DNA of 64,000 nt from assembly GCA_035048485.1 (NCBI GenBank), contig CM068592.1:40270045-40334044 (forward strand). Reading direction: 5' to 3'. The notes beneath the pieces are model-generated. The model worked only from the letters and a program-made list of their open reading frames with translations. It searched no databases and was not told the origin of the DNA. Numbering within the stretch: position 1 is the first letter of the stretch; the number at the start of each line of letters is the position of its first letter. This document shows positions 36,785 to 50,724 of the stretch, in pieces. The stretch comes from Pteria penguin (Eukaryota > Mollusca > Bivalvia > Pterioida > Pteriidae). The position numbers were made by a program, and so were the translations under genes.

Positions 36785-37255
36785 AGTAAATTATAGTGGG
36801 GTAGATAATATTACAAACTGCAAGTAACAAATAAACTGGCACCAAAACCAGACCTGCCCGGGCTGGAGGATATGGTTCAGGAAATTATAGTGGGGTAGAT
36901 AGTATTACAAACTGCAAGTAACATATAAACCGGCACCTAAACCAGACCTGCCCGGGCTGGAGGATATGGTTCAGGAAATTATAGTGGGGTAGATAGTATT
37001 ACAAACTGCAAATAACATATAAACCGGCACCAAAACCAGACCTGCCCGGGCTGGAGGATATGGTTCAGTAAATTATGGTGGGGTAGATAATATTACAAAC
37101 TGCAAGTAACAAATAAACTGGCACCAAAACCAGACCTGCCCGGGCTGGAGGATATGGTTCAGGAAATTATAGTGGGGTAGATAGTATTACAAAGTGCAGG
37201 TAACATATAAACCGGCACCAAAACCAGACCTGCCCGGGCTGGAGGATATGGTTCA
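36785..37255. repeat. 94-bp minisatellite, about 5 copies
   Basis: The unit runs GGCTGGAGGATATGGTTCAG, GAAATTATAGTGGGGTAGAT, AGTATTACAAACTGCAAGTA, ACATATAAACCGGCACCAAA, ACCAGACCTGCCCG. A partial unit also lies at 36045-36091, left of the family C SINE. Confidence 0.92.
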
Positions 37256-37412
37256 GCGTTCTAAGTATCCAAGGTCTGAAGCATGCATAGTAAAGGTGAC
37301 TGTCTATCATTATAAGCCATTGATTCCTTTCTATATTCATAAGTTAATCTAAATTATGTTGAGAGAGAGAGAGAGAGATGAAAGACTAAAATTTAATTAT
37401 GTTAATCATTAC

Positions 37413-37562
37413 CAGTTTTTCATTTTCTTGTTGTATTTCTTTGCGCGCAGCGATACAGTTTCGGGTGTCCACAAAGGTCTTCCGCTGGGAACGCTGGGTA
37501 ACGTTGTGTATGAATATTCCTGCTATATTGACGCTTAGATACAGGATACCATTAGCAACAAG
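37413..37562 (-). CDS. Adenylyl cyclase exon 2: membrane segment 6 and start of linker helix
   Basis: This exon has 50 codons (residues 221-270), phase 0 at both ends, with acceptor TTTCACAG and donor CTG|GTAATG. It begins LVANGILYLSVNIAGIFIH, the sixth membrane segment. It continues with RKTFVDTRNCIAARKEIQQE, the start of the amphipathic signalling helix that links the membrane to C1a. This matches the QxxFxxTRxCIxAR pattern seen in AC5 and AC8. The exon is isolated by a 24-kb intron upstream and a 2.6-kb intron downstream. Confidence 0.92.
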
Positions 37563-37609
37563 CTGTGAAATACAAAAAAATAATTGCATTAGATCTATTG
37601 TACATTATA

Positions 37610-37985
37610 CAATTGAGTTTATATATGGATGATATCTGAGTTTATATATGGATGATATCTGAGTTTATATGTGGATGATATCTGAGTTTATATATGGATG
37701 ATATCTGAGTTTATATATGGGTGATATCTGAGTTTATATGTGGATGATACCGGAGTTTATATATGGATGATATCTGAGTTTATATATGGATGATATCGGA
37801 GTTTATATGTGGATGATATCGGAGTTTATATATGGATGATATCTGGGTTTATATATGGGTGATATCTGAGTTGATATATGGATGATATCGGAGTTTATAT
37901 GTGGATGATATCTGAGTTTATATGTGGATGATATCTGAGTTTATATGTGGATGATATCTGAGTTTATATATGGATGATATCTGAG
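37610..37985. repeat. 23-bp minisatellite, about 16 copies
   Basis: The unit is GAGTTTATATATGGATGATA plus TCT. It starts less than 50 bp from the 5' end of exon 2, in the upstream intron. Confidence 0.92.
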
Positions 37986-38224
37986 TCTTGTTTATTGTTG
38001 GCGTGTGGCACACTTTTCATCGCATGCTCACTCGAGAGAACTGGTTTGACTCTGTAACAAAAGGTTTGTTTTCTAGTTTAACTGAGTGTGCGTATGTGTA
38101 TGTTGTGCGCGTGTGTGTATGAGTGCTTGTGTATGTATGTATGTGTGTTTGATTTTCATAATTCGCAAGGTAGTTACTGGTCGACAAAATAAAATTAGCA
38201 TTTTAGCTAGGTCTGACATGACAA

Positions 38225-38640
38225 TTTAAAGAGCAAATATGTCATTGTTAGCAATGGCTTATCTCATTGTTTTAATGACCAATCTCTTTGTTTGTAATGC
38301 CCTATCTCATTGTTTGCGATGCCCTATCTCATGGTTTGCAATGTACTATCTCAATGTATGTAATGCCCTATCTCAATGTTTGTAATGCCTTATTTCATTG
38401 TTTGTAATGACCAATCTAATTGTATTAATGCCGTATCTCACTGTTGGCGATGCCCTATCTCATTGTTTGCAATGCCCTATCTAAATGTTTGTAATGCTCT
38501 ATTTAAATGTTTGTGATGCCCTATCTTTTTGTTTCTCATTGTTTGTAATGCCTTATCTCATTGTTTGCAATGCCCTATTTTCTTGTTTGTGATGCCCTAT
38601 CTCACTGTTTGTAATGACCTATCTCATTGTTTGTTATGTC
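38225..38640. repeat. 22-bp minisatellite, about 18 copies
   Basis: The unit is TGTTTGTAATGCCCTATCTC plus AT, degenerate. Confidence 0.88.
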
Positions 38641-38664
38641 CTTTCTCACTTGGTTGCATCGCCA

Positions 38665-38780
38665 GATCCAACTTTAACCACGCCCATTACGCAGTTCCAT
38701 TATGACGTCATAGTTAAATTCATGTTTGACGGGCCATTTATTTATGACGTCATAATGAACAAGTGTGCCAAAATATGTGT
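38665..38780. repeat. Dispersed repeat E, copy 1
   Basis: It shares with 52455-52545 the words AACTTTAACC, TTAAATTCATGTTTGAC, CCATTTATTTATGACGTCAT and AATGAA, in the same order. It contains two TGACGTCA palindromes. Confidence 0.8.
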
Positions 38781-38984
38781 TGTGGGGCATTTGACGATCA
38801 CTTAACTATATAGAAAGTCCCAGGGTCAGGCATGTTTTAAAAAAGATCTAACTACATAATTCTGCCTTTTTTTTTCCTTGAGCATCGTAAAAAGTATATT
38901 TCACGTAAGATGAAATCTGTAAATGATCTTTCTGTGTTTACTTGGGTTACTGATACAGACAATACTTCAGAGCTCAAGTATCAC

Positions 38985-39085
38985 TTGCCGCGCCATGTAT
39001 TTATTTCCCCGTGTCATGTATTTATTTTCCCGTGCCATGTATTTATTTCTCCGTGCCATGTATTTATTTCTCCGTGCCATGTATT
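38985..39085. repeat. 22-bp tandem repeat, 5 copies
   Basis: The unit is GTGCCATGTATTTATTTCTC plus C. Confidence 0.88.
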
Positions 39086-39404
39086 TATTTCTGAGCGTTT
39101 GATTCAGCAACAAAACGAGAAGTTGGAAATGCCTATTTCAGACTATTCTCATTTTTACTTTAATTCTTTGTAAAATTACTAGTAACTGTTAAAATTGATT
39201 TTAGCCTACCATAGAACATCTAGTCTGAAATACCTGGCCAAACATACAGATCTAGTTCGAGATATCAGAAATAGTATAAAACGTTTAACCCAAGATATTA
39301 GACCAACATAATACATATCCTGTAACATCTCAGGACCTCCAAATCTCTAGTCTGAGATACATGTATCACACCGAATATAGAACATCTAGTTCGAGATATC
39401 AGAC

Positions 39405-42400
39405 ATGGCATAACAATCTCGTCGGCGATATCAGGTATAGCATAAAACATCTAGCCTGATATATCAGACCAAACATTAAACATCTAGCCTTATATATCAG
39501 ACCAAACATTAAACATCTAGCCTTATATATCAGACCAAACATTAAACATCTAGCCTGATATAACAGACCAAACATTAAACATCTAGCCTGATATATCAGA
39601 CCAAACATAAAACATCTAGCCTGATATATCAGACCAAACATAAAACATCTAGCCTGATATATCAGACCCAACATTAAATCTCTCGAGTGAAATATCAGAC
39701 CTAACACAAAACATCTAACCTGATATATCAGACCAAACACAAAACATCTAGCCTGATATATCAGACCTAACATTAAACATCTAGCCTGATATATCAGACC
39801 AAACATTAAACATCTAGCTTGATATATCAGACCAAACATTAAACATCTCGCCTGATATATCAGACCAAACACAAAACATCTAGCCTGATATATCAGACCA
39901 AACATTAAACATCTAGCCTGATATACCAGACCAAACATTAAACGCCTGGCCTGATATATCAGACCTAACACAAAACATCGAGATTGATATATCAGACCAA
40001 ACATTAAACATCTAGCCTGATATATCAGAACTAACACAAAACATCTAGTCCGAGATATCAGACCAAACATTAAACATCTAGCCTGATATATCAGACCAAA
40101 AATAAAACATCTAGCCTGATATATCAGACCTAACACAAACCATCTAGCCTGATATATCAGACCTAACACAAAACATCTAGCCTGATATATCAGACTTAAC
40201 ACAAAACATCTAGCCTGATATATCAGACCAAACATAAAACATCTAGCCTGATATATCAGACCAAACATAAAACTTCTAGACTGATATATCAGACCTAATA
40301 CAAAACATCTAGCCAGATATATCAGACCTAACACAAAACATCTAGCCTGATATATCAGACCAAACATAAAACATCTAGCCTGATATATCAGACCAAACAT
40401 AAAACTTCTAGACTGATATATCAGACCTAACACAAAACATCTAGTCAGATATAGCAGACCTAACACAAAACATCTAGCTTGATATATAAGACCAAACATA
40501 AAACATTTAGCCTGATGTATCAAACCAAACATTAATCTTCTAGACTGATACATCGAACCTAACACAAAACATCTTGCTGGATATATCAGACCTAACACAA
40601 AAAATCTAGCCTGATATATCAGACCAAACATTAAACATCTAGTCTGATAAATCAGACCAAACATAAAACATCTAGCCTGATATATCAGACCTAACACAAA
40701 ACATCTAGCCGGATATATCAGACCAAACATAAAACATCTAGCCGGATATATCAGACCAAACATAAAACATCTAGCCGGATATATCAGACCAAACATAAAA
40801 CATCTAGCCGGATATATCAGACCTAACACAAAACATCTAGCCTGATATATCAGACCAAACATTAAACATCTCGCCTGATATATCAGACCAAACATTAAAC
40901 ATCTAGCCTAATATATCAGACCAAACATTAAACATCTAGCCTGATATATAAGACCAAACATTAAACCTCTCGCGTGAAATATCAGACCTAACACAAAACA
41001 TCTAGCCTGATATATCAGACCAAACACAAAACATCTAGCCTGATATATCAGACCAAACATTAAACATCTAGTCTGATAAATCAGACCAAACATAAAACAT
41101 CTAGCCTGATATATCAGACCTAACACAAAACATCTAGCCGGATATATCAGACCAAACATAAAACTTCTAGACTGATATATCAGACCTAATACAAAACATC
41201 TAGCCAGATATATCAGACCTAACACAAAACATCTAGCCTGATATATCAGACCAAACATAAAACATCTAGCCTGATATATCAGACCAAACATAAAACTTCT
41301 AGACTGATATATCAGACCTAACACAAAACATCTAGTCAGATATAGCAGACCTAACACAAAACATCTAGCTTGATATATAAGACCAAACATAAAACATTTA
41401 GCCTGATGTATCAAACCAAACATTAATCTTCTAGACTGATACATCGAACCTAACACAAAACATCTTGCTGGATATATCAGACCTAACACAAAAAATCTAG
41501 CCTGATATATCAGACCAAACATTAAACATCTAGTCTGATAAATCAGACCAAACATAAAACATCTAGCCTGATATATCAGACCTAACACAAAACATCTAGC
41601 CGGATATATCAGACCAAACATAAAACATCTAGCCGGATATATCAGACCAAACATAAAACATCTAGCCGGATATATCAGACCAAACATAAAACATCTAGCC
41701 GGATATATCAGACCTAACACAAAACATCTAGCCTGATATATCAGACCAAACATTAAACATCTCGCCTGATATATCAGACCAAACATTAAACATCTAGCCT
41801 AATATATCAGACCAAACATTAAACATCTAGCCTGATATATAAGACCAAACATTAAACCTCTCGCGTGAAATATCAGACCTAACACAAAACATCTAGCCTG
41901 ATATATCAGACCAAACACAAAACATCTAGCCTGATATATCAGACCAAACATTAAACATCTAGTCTGATAAATCAGACCAAACATAAAACATCTAGCCTGA
42001 TATATCAGACCTAACACAAAACATCTAGCCGGATATATCAGACCAAACATAAAACATCTAGCCGGATATATCAGACCAAACATAAAACATCTAGCCGGAT
42101 ATATCAGACCAAACATAAAACATCTAGCCGGATATATCAGACCTAACACAAAACATCTAGCCTGATATATCAGACCAAACATTAAACATCTCGCCTGATA
42201 TATCAGACCAAACATTAAACCTCTCGCGTGAAATATCAGACCTAACACAAAACATCTAGCCTGATATATCAGACCAAACACAAAACATCTAGCCTGATAT
42301 ATCAGACCAAACATTAAACATCTAGCCTGATATATCAGACCAAACATTAAACATCTAGCCTGATATATCAGACCAAACATTAAACATCTAGCCTGATATA

Positions 42401-42795
42401 TCAGAACTAACACAAAACATCTAGTCCGAGATATCAGACCAAACATAAAACATCTAGCCTGATATATCAGACCAAACACAAAATATCTAGCCGGATATAT
42501 CAAACCAAACATTCAACATCTAGCCTGATATATCAGACTAAATAGTAAACATCTAGCTTGATATATCAGACCAAACATAAAACATCTAGCCTGATATATC
42601 AGACCAAACATTTAACATCTAGCCTGATATATCAGACCTAACACAAAACATCTATCCTGATATATCAGACCTAACACAAAACATCTAGCCTGATACATCA
42701 GACCTAACAAAAAACATCCAATCCGAGATATCAGACCAAACATTAAACACCTGGTCTGATATATCAGACCTAAAACAAAACATCTAGTCCGAAAT
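39405..42795. repeat. 33-bp minisatellite, about 100 copies, with higher-order repeats
   Basis: The unit is CCAAACATTAAACATCTAGC plus CTGATATATCAGA. Blocks of 27 units (891 bp) are duplicated: the rare variant CCTGATGTATCAAACC is at 40511 and again at 41402. Another variant (TCTAGTCTGATAAATC) recurs near 40637, 41067, 41528 and 41959, i.e. 13- and 14-unit steps. Because 33 is a multiple of 3, the minus strand stays open for up to 498 codons of an 11-residue repeat (MFGLIYQARCL-like). I regard this as non-coding. Confidence 0.95.
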
Positions 42796-42799
42796 ATCA

Positions 42800-43955
42800 A
42801 ATATGTATATATATATATATCACTGAAAAACGTTTTTCAACGGCCAGAACATACAAAGTCATAGGTTATTTACTACGACATAGAGTCCTTAACTCCTTCT
42901 TGCCGCTTGTATTATAACAAAACTTTTGGATTTTCCCCCCTTGACTGTTATTGATTTGTGAAATTCACTTCAAAATTTAATATAGATTATTTGATCAAAA
43001 CTGATACAAAGTTGTCTCTTTTTTATTCTTTATCGCTGCTATGGAACAACATTGTTAATCGTAGATGCAATCAAATGTGGCGTTTTTCATGCTATTATTG
43101 AAATAGGAAATTGGAGGAATGAAGAATTGTATTCGAATGTAAAATGAAAATTATAAGGGGGTAAAAGAGCAGTAATTGATTAGCCTAACGGATATATCAT
43201 GGTTATACCGTTACAAATCCACGTTTTCCTGCTTCCAATTATATGTTGCCAGGAGAACTCCGTTTCCTGCAGTTTGACTACAATAAACCCGTCAGAACCA
43301 ATCACACACTGCACGTTTATCCCGTAAATGATACGTTACTAGTAAGTGCAATCGGAACTTCTCGGGGTTCACCCATAATAGTACTAGTATCCAAATAAAT
43401 TCACGAGAATCTCTGTTTGCTCTAGGTATGTTCACGAAACCCCTTCAAATACAAATTGAAAAAAAAAATTTTCACTGTCTTAACTTTAGTTATTTGAATT
43501 AGAAATATGAAGATTAATTTAACACAGAAATAACATCTTGATTAAAATGCAAGTACGCATGTGCAACCGGAAGTAATTAACACCGAAACGGATATCATGG
43601 AAGTTATAATATAATACGATACACTGGATTACGATAGAAATAAGGCGGATGGTCTTCAGTTTTTAATTCAGGAATCCATTTCAGGAGGCGATAGCTGGTA
43701 TGGATAAATGAAATCTTCGTATTAATCGTTACTTTAACATTGCAATTCAATGCCTTAATGAGAAACGCAACTGAATAGAAAAGACAATTGAAGAAAATCA
43801 ATTAGACGAATTTCATGCGTGCAATCTAACTGAGAAAATTTTCTTGGTTTCATTTGTTCTTGTCAGAGATAACATAACCTATATCTATGCATTTCATTAA
43901 CCCAGAAAATATACGTGATATTAAGTTCGCTTTCTGTGGGCAGCAGATTTTCGAG
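42800..43955. other. Unique intron 1 sequence
   Basis: AT-rich; no gene, array or clear SINE was seen. Confidence 0.5.
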
Positions 43956-43959
43956 CCAT

Positions 43960-44030
43960 ACGGACTACGCAGGTTCTTTGTTGTTTAGCGTCATATACCC
44001 GGATTACTTCACATGTATGGTGACAGCAAG
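43960..44030 (-). mobile_element. Possible family B SINE fragment beside a 21-bp array
   Basis: GTTTAGCGTCATATACCCGG, then TTCACATGTATGGTGACAGC, resembles the tail-proximal part of family B (GTTTTACGTCACACCACG, then TTCACGTATATGGTGACGGC). The 21-bp array starts right after it. Confidence 0.45.
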
Positions 44031-44034
44031 TGGC

Positions 44035-45705
44035 TCAGAGGTAAAATCGGAGAGCTCAGAGGTAGACACAGAGAACAAAGAGGTAGACACGGAGAACTCA
44101 GGGGTAGACACAAAGAACACAGAGGTAGACCAGAGAACTCATGGTAAACATAGAGAACTCATCGTAGATACGGGGAACTCAATAGTAGACACGGAGAACT
44201 CATGGAAGACACGGAGCACTCAGTGTTAGACACGGAAAACTCAGGTGTAGATACGGACAACTCAGAGTTAGACAGAGAACTCAGAGGTAGATACGGAGAA
44301 CTCAGATGTAGACACAAAAAAACTCAAAGGTAGACACGGAGAACTCAGAGCTAGACATAGAAAACTCAGAGGTAGGCACGGATAACTCAGAGGAGACACA
44401 GATAACTCAGAGGTAGGCACGGAGAACTCAGTGGTAGATAAGGAGAAGCCAGAGGTAGACACGGATAACTCAGAGAAAGACACGGGGAGCTCAGAGGCAG
44501 ACACAGAGAACTCAGAGTTGGACACGGAGAACTCAGAGGTAGACACAGAGAATTCATAGGCAGACACTGAGAACTCAGACGTAGACACTGAAAACTAAGA
44601 CGTAGACACTGAGAACTCATGGTAGACACGGAAAACTGTAAGACATGGAGAACGCAGTGTAAGACAAGGAAAACTAAGGGGTAGACAAGGAGAACTCAAT
44701 GGTAAACACGGAGAACTCAAAGGTAGACACGGAGAACTCAGTAAAAGACACGGAGAACTTAGAGGTTGACACGGAGAACTAAGAGGTAAACACTCAGAAC
44801 TCAGAGGAAGACACTGAAAATTCAGTAGTAGACACGGGGAACTCAGAGGTAGATATAGAGAATTCATAGGTAGACACGGAGGACTAAAGGGTAGACACGG
44901 AGAAGTCAGAGATAGACACGGAGAATTCACAGGTAGACACGAAGAACTGAGGTGTAAACACTGAGAACTTAAATGTAGACACGGAAAACTCATGGTAGAC
45001 ACGGAGAACTCAACACGGAGAACTCAGAGGTAGACACGGAGATCTCAGAGATAAGCACTGAGAACTAATGGTAAACATGGAGAACTCATGGTAGATACGG
45101 AGAACTAAGAGGAAGACACGGAAAACTCAGCTCAGACGTAGACACGGAGAACTCATGGTAGGTACGGAGATCTCAGAGGAAGACACGGAAAACTTAGAGA
45201 TAGACATGGAGAACTTACGGTAGATACGGAGAACTCAGAGGAAGACACGGAAAACTCAGAGGTAGACACGGAGAACTCATGGTAGATACGGAGAACTCAA
45301 TAAACGACAGGGAGAACTTAGAGGTTGTCACGGAGAACTAAGAGGTAAACACTGAGAAATCAGAGGTAGACACGGAAACCTCAGTAGTAGACACAGAGAA
45401 CTCATGGTAGATACGTAGGTAAACACAGAAAACTAAAAGATAGAACTAAGAGATAGACACGGAGAACTAAGTGGCGGACATGAAGAAGTGAGATGTAAAC
45501 ACTGAGAATTTAGATGTAAACACGGAGAACTCATGGTAAACACGGAGAACTCAGAGGTAAACACAGAAAACTCAAAGGTAGACACAGAGAACTCAGGGGT
45601 AGACAAGGAGAACTCATGTTAAATACGGAAAACTCAGAGAAAGATATGGAAAACTCAGAGGTAGACACGGAAAACTCCGTGGTAGACACGGACAACTCAG
45701 TGGCG
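44035..45705. repeat. 21-bp minisatellite, about 78 copies
   Basis: The unit is AGAGGTAGACACGGAGAACT plus C, with much divergence and indels. The length is a multiple of 3, giving short serine/leucine-rich minus-strand frames that are not genes. Confidence 0.93.
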
Positions 45706-46724
45706 TTTATTAGTCTTAACAATACTCCGCAGTGGCATAGCCAAATACAAAAAAAAATGAAAGGCACAACTCGCAACTCTAAGCTGAACTGTTCTGAACG
45801 GACAAGCCCCCCCCCCCCCCCCAATTTCCACCTGTCTCCCCATTCCTCACACACGTACCCTACATCATTTTTCGAAGAAACCCTAATTATCATCAAAGGC
45901 GGTTAAGTCAACCTAAATACGTTTGCGTCATCACTATGAATAGATACAAACTATTATACATATCATATCCAGTGTCTGCATTTAGAACTTTATATTGCTT
46001 TTATAGCTTTGTATAATTAAAGAAATCAAATACATGGATGCTACATTACCTTAATCGCGTGAACCATTCCCCAATCCAAAAATAGCAAAACCAGCAATAA
46101 GACGGAAATTCAAACAAAGTGAATGGCAGCAATTACAGACAGATATTTAGAGATATTGCTTATTTACTCCCTATATCATGCAAGACACAAGAAATATTTG
46201 TATTTCCCGCTTCCCAGTGCCATTACTTTTATAAGCCATATTATACGAGGGAGTTTTAGTTCAAATAAAATACAAGTTCAATTCCGTTTAACTTGCAAGT
46301 TCCCACATCAGTACTGAATGAACTAAAGCCACTGCCCCGGAAATTTTTGAAGAATGATTTTTCTACTTCTTGACAGTTTTAGTACAATCTTTTTCTACTT
46401 CTGAACGGTTTTGCTAAAATTTCAGACGGAATTAATCGAATCGTCAACGTAAAATGAAAAATACGAGTAAACCTGGCACTACGAATAACAATATTATAAT
46501 ATATAAATATAAAATTCAAATTAAAATCAATATGACAAATTTTCTATTCTGAGAGTAACATCTAAAGAAATGTTATTTTCACCCACTGCTTTTCCACCTT
46601 TCATATAATTGTATGATCAATTAAGGCAAGTTACAGGACAGAGGCTGACTTTCTACTTCCTGGAAGACAGAATCAAATAGAGCAGTGTCGCTGTAATCAA
46701 CATGGCAGATAAAACAAACGTATC

Positions 46725-47640
46725 GATCATAGGAACCACCTCATCAACATTACAAATAAAACAATCGTATATAACATAGGAACCAACTCACCAACATTTC
46801 AGATAAAACAAGCGTATATAACATAGGAACCACCTCATCAATATGACAGATAAAACAATCGTATATAACATAGGAACCACCTCATCAATATGACAGATAA
46901 AACAATCGTATATAACATAGGAACCACTTCATCAACATTACAGATAAAACAATCGTATATAACATAGGAACCACCTCATCATCATAAAAGATAAAACAAT
47001 CGCATATAACATAGGAACCACCTCATCAATATGACAGATAAAACAATCGTATATAACATAGGAACCACCTCATCATCATTACAGATAAAACAATCGTATA
47101 TAACATAGGAACCACCTCATCAATATGACAGATAAAACAATCGTATATAACATAGGAACCACCTCATCAATATGACAGATAAAACAATCGTATATAAGAT
47201 AGGAGCCACCTCATCAATATGACAGATAAAACAATCGTATATAACATAGGAACCACCTCATCAATATGACAGATAAAACAATCGTATATAACATAGGAAC
47301 CACCTCATCAATATGACAGATAAAACAATCGTATATAACATAGGAACTACCTCATCAATATGACAGATAAAACAATCGTATATAACATAGGAACTACCTC
47401 ATCAATATGGCAGATAAAACAATCGTGTATAACATAGGAACCACCTCATCAATATGACAGATAAAACAATCGTATATAACATAAGAACCACCTCATCAAT
47501 ATGACAGATAAAACAATCGTATATAACATAGGAACCACCTCATTAATATGACAGATAAAACAATCGTATATAACATAGGAACCACCTCATCAATATGGCA
47601 GATAAAACAATCGTATGTATCATAGAACCACCTAATCAAC
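46725..47640. repeat. 47-bp minisatellite, about 20 copies
   Basis: The unit is ATGACAGATAAAACAATCGT, ATATAACATAGGAACCACCT, CATCAAT. Its sequence is unrelated to the other 47-bp arrays. Confidence 0.93.
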
Positions 47641-48628
47641 ATGGAACCAATCCGATGACGTAATTAGGTCATTATTTTTAAATTGAATCTATCAATCTAC
47701 TGTATTTGAATCTAAATCCGACCACTTGTATGCTCTATCAATAACTAAATCATTATTACAGGTTAGGTTTTACACGGTCATATCGTCCAAGGTAAACTGA
47801 AATAACCCTTTTTCCCGAAATCTCCTCGTCTGATATAAAATATCCTATTTATGGATTATATAGTGATGAAAACGTACAAATATGGTCAATATACTTTTAG
47901 CCAAATTTACAGGATGTAAACGGACTAATTTTGCCGGGATTTTCGCTATGACGTTATGGCTTTGATCATGAGGTCACGATAATATGACGCAAATTTTGAG
48001 CAACAAAACATCATATGTCCTCACCTTACATCATGTAAAATTATCGGGGGAAACTGAAATCACAAGATATTTGAAAGCTTTTTTTTTTTCTTTTTTTTTT
48101 CTTTCTTTCTTCGAGCTGCGCTTAACTTCATGTAACGGAAACTCCATAGAGCAGCCGGAGATGACATAATCATTGTTCTTCTGTATAAACCAAGGTAAAA
48201 ATGTCATTCCATTAAACCGCAATTAGGACACGTCAACAGATCGAAAAGCTGAAAGTCGATACGTCCTACGTGGTTTCCGAGTAAAACATGGTGAAATGTT
48301 TATTTAGTGGCCTAAATGGATTTGTAATTGGATTATTTAGCATTTGATGTGACCATAGCATTAAGACAGAAACGATCTGACGTGTTACACTTAATGGATA
48401 CATTCACTTTATGAAGATTTCATTCTTAAAGCAGTTAAGGTGGTACGCCCGATGTGCCAGTTCAGCAGTTGTTGATTTATTCTGCCTGCCAACACTTTTA
48501 GGCAAAAACACTTTATGTCCCAACTGTCAACTCTAGTGTTTGGGTACAAAAATTATTACATGATCGATGAAAAGAATGCTCTTTCACAATATAAGTCATA
48601 TTTGACTTTAGGATTCAAACGGATGTTG

Positions 48629-48630
48629 AT

Positions 48631-48673
<43 letters not shown>

Positions 48674-48686
48674 CACGGATGTTAAC

Positions 48687-48746
<60 letters not shown>

Positions 48747-48772
48747 TTATTTATTTATTTATTTATTTATTT
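48629..48772. repeat. (ATTT)n / (ATCT)n compound microsatellite
   Basis: About 10 ATTT units, 14 ATCT units, then ATTT again. Confidence 0.95.
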
Positions 48773-49029
48773 ACTACTGTACTAACCATATCCAGTTTAT
48801 TAAATTACACGACATACACTTGTAGGCCACTGATGGACAACATCAGAATATTAGTACATGCAGACATACAAATCCTACATACTTCAGAATTCTAATTTTC
48901 GAGTTTTACATTCATTGGCATGATAATTAATGATAACGCGTCGTTAACGGAGCTTTGTGTCCGTCTCGATTTTATTTCTAAAATATCCTGAGTCTAGGTT
49001 TACTTGAACCAAAAGTTTCCTCTCTAAAA

Positions 49030-49765
49030 TCTTCCACACGTCAGAGTTCCGTGCCTGTGAATTCCACATGTCAGTGTCCGTCGCCAATGTCTTCCATACG
49101 TCAGCGTTCCGTCGCCAATGTCTTCCATACGTCAGCGTTCTTTTCCAATGCCGTTCATACGTCAGCGACCCTCGCCAGTATCTTCCTCATGTCAGCGTTC
49201 TGTGCCTATGTTTTCCACACGTCAAAGTTCCGTTCCAATATCTTTCACACGTAAGGATTCTTTTCCAATGCCGTTCATAAGTCAGCGTCCCTCGCCAGTG
49301 TCTCCTCATATGATATCAGCGTTCCGTGCCTGTGTTTTCCACACGTCAACGTTCCGTGCCAATATCTTTCACACGTAAGCGTTCTTTTCCAATGCCGTTC
49401 ATACGTCAGCGTCCTTCGCCGGTGTCTTTCTCATGTTCGCGTTCTATGCCTATGTTTTCCACACGTCAACGTTCCGTTCCAATATTTTCACTCGTCAGTG
49501 TTCTTCGCTACACGTCACCGTTCCATCCAAATGTCTTCCACATGTCAGCGTGATGAGCCAATGTTTTCCACATGTCAGCGTTCCTCGCCATTATTTTCGT
49601 CAGCGTTTTGTGACAGTGTTTTCCATGCGTCAGCATTTTGTGTCAATGTTTTTACGTCAGCGTTATTCGCCAAGATCAGCGTATTATTATATATGTCACC
49701 GTATTATTGTATATGTCAGCGTATTATTGTATATATCAGCGTATTATTGTATATATCAGCGTTAA
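49030..49765. repeat. About 31-bp minisatellite, about 23 copies
   Basis: The unit is CCAATGTCTTCCATACGTCA plus GCGTTCCGTCG. At the right end it changes to a short CAGCGTATTATTGTATATAT repeat. Confidence 0.9.
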
Positions 49766-50724
49766 CATTATGGACGTGCAGCAACAAGTCCTTTATCCCT
49801 TTTGGATTCATTGTGAATCTCATGACAGGTTTCATCCCGAGCGTCGGTTCCTACGTAACAGTAACCGATTCCGGTAACCCAGATGAACTTTTTTTTTCAT
49901 TTTCATGGTCCTAAATAAACGTTACTAGTTGCATAAAGCACAATAATTAATCACCTTCCTATAAGACAGTATTCATGCGATATATTCATGCGATATATTC
50001 ATACTTGGCAAAATTTTAGAAACAGACGAGTGTCCCTCCCTCCAATCCCTGCACTTTTGTCCCCCATGGCCATGGTATTCATTCAGTCATTTAAATGGCC
50101 AACCCTAAATTCAGGTCTAGATCTTCTGACTTAGCAATATCAAGTATATAAGTTACTTACGTCCAACCTGAAAAGAGTCTAGCTACAACTTTTATGGACT
50201 AACATATTTTTAATGTTGATATTAAACATTTGTAATAGCGAATTTTTTTTTGTTTGTTTTTAAAGTAGCAGTGCCCAGTCTTTTTCTACATCCTCTATAT
50301 ATACGTCAGTGATGTGATTTCTACTCGCTTTCTAACGTTCATTAGATTAGCAAAGTACCCCAGGTGCACACACTTCCTTCATAACAACAGGCATTGTCTA
50401 CATTTCTAATTACGGGGAAAAGTCCATTTCAATGAAAAGAAAGGCAATACTCCCATGACTGGCGCTCGAACCCACACCCTGTGGACCAATAGTCAAGAAC
50501 TTTCGTCGGAGGGCACCCGTAAACCGACGAGGACCTGGTCTTGCTACACTACGGCCTACGTACCCTGTGTGTTAACTAGTATAGTAATTTCTTTCTCTAT
50601 AATTAATAGCTTTAGCGGCTGGATAGAATGTAAACTCTTGCCAAGGGAGAGCACTGGGGCGGCATGATTTACAATCATTTTAACGAGTCAAGGTCGATTA
50701 TAATTATTAAGGGTTTCACAAAGA

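Noticed and set aside
39399..40895. 498-codon minus-strand frame of an 11-residue hydrophobic repeat
   Set aside because: It lies wholly inside the 33-bp array. Unit length divisible by three and an AT-poor stop profile explain it; variants between units change residues freely, and there is no non-repeat coding part.
44268..45002. Ser/Leu/Pro-rich minus-strand frames resembling low-complexity proteins
   Set aside because: They are translations of the 21-bp array with no conserved domain or splice context.
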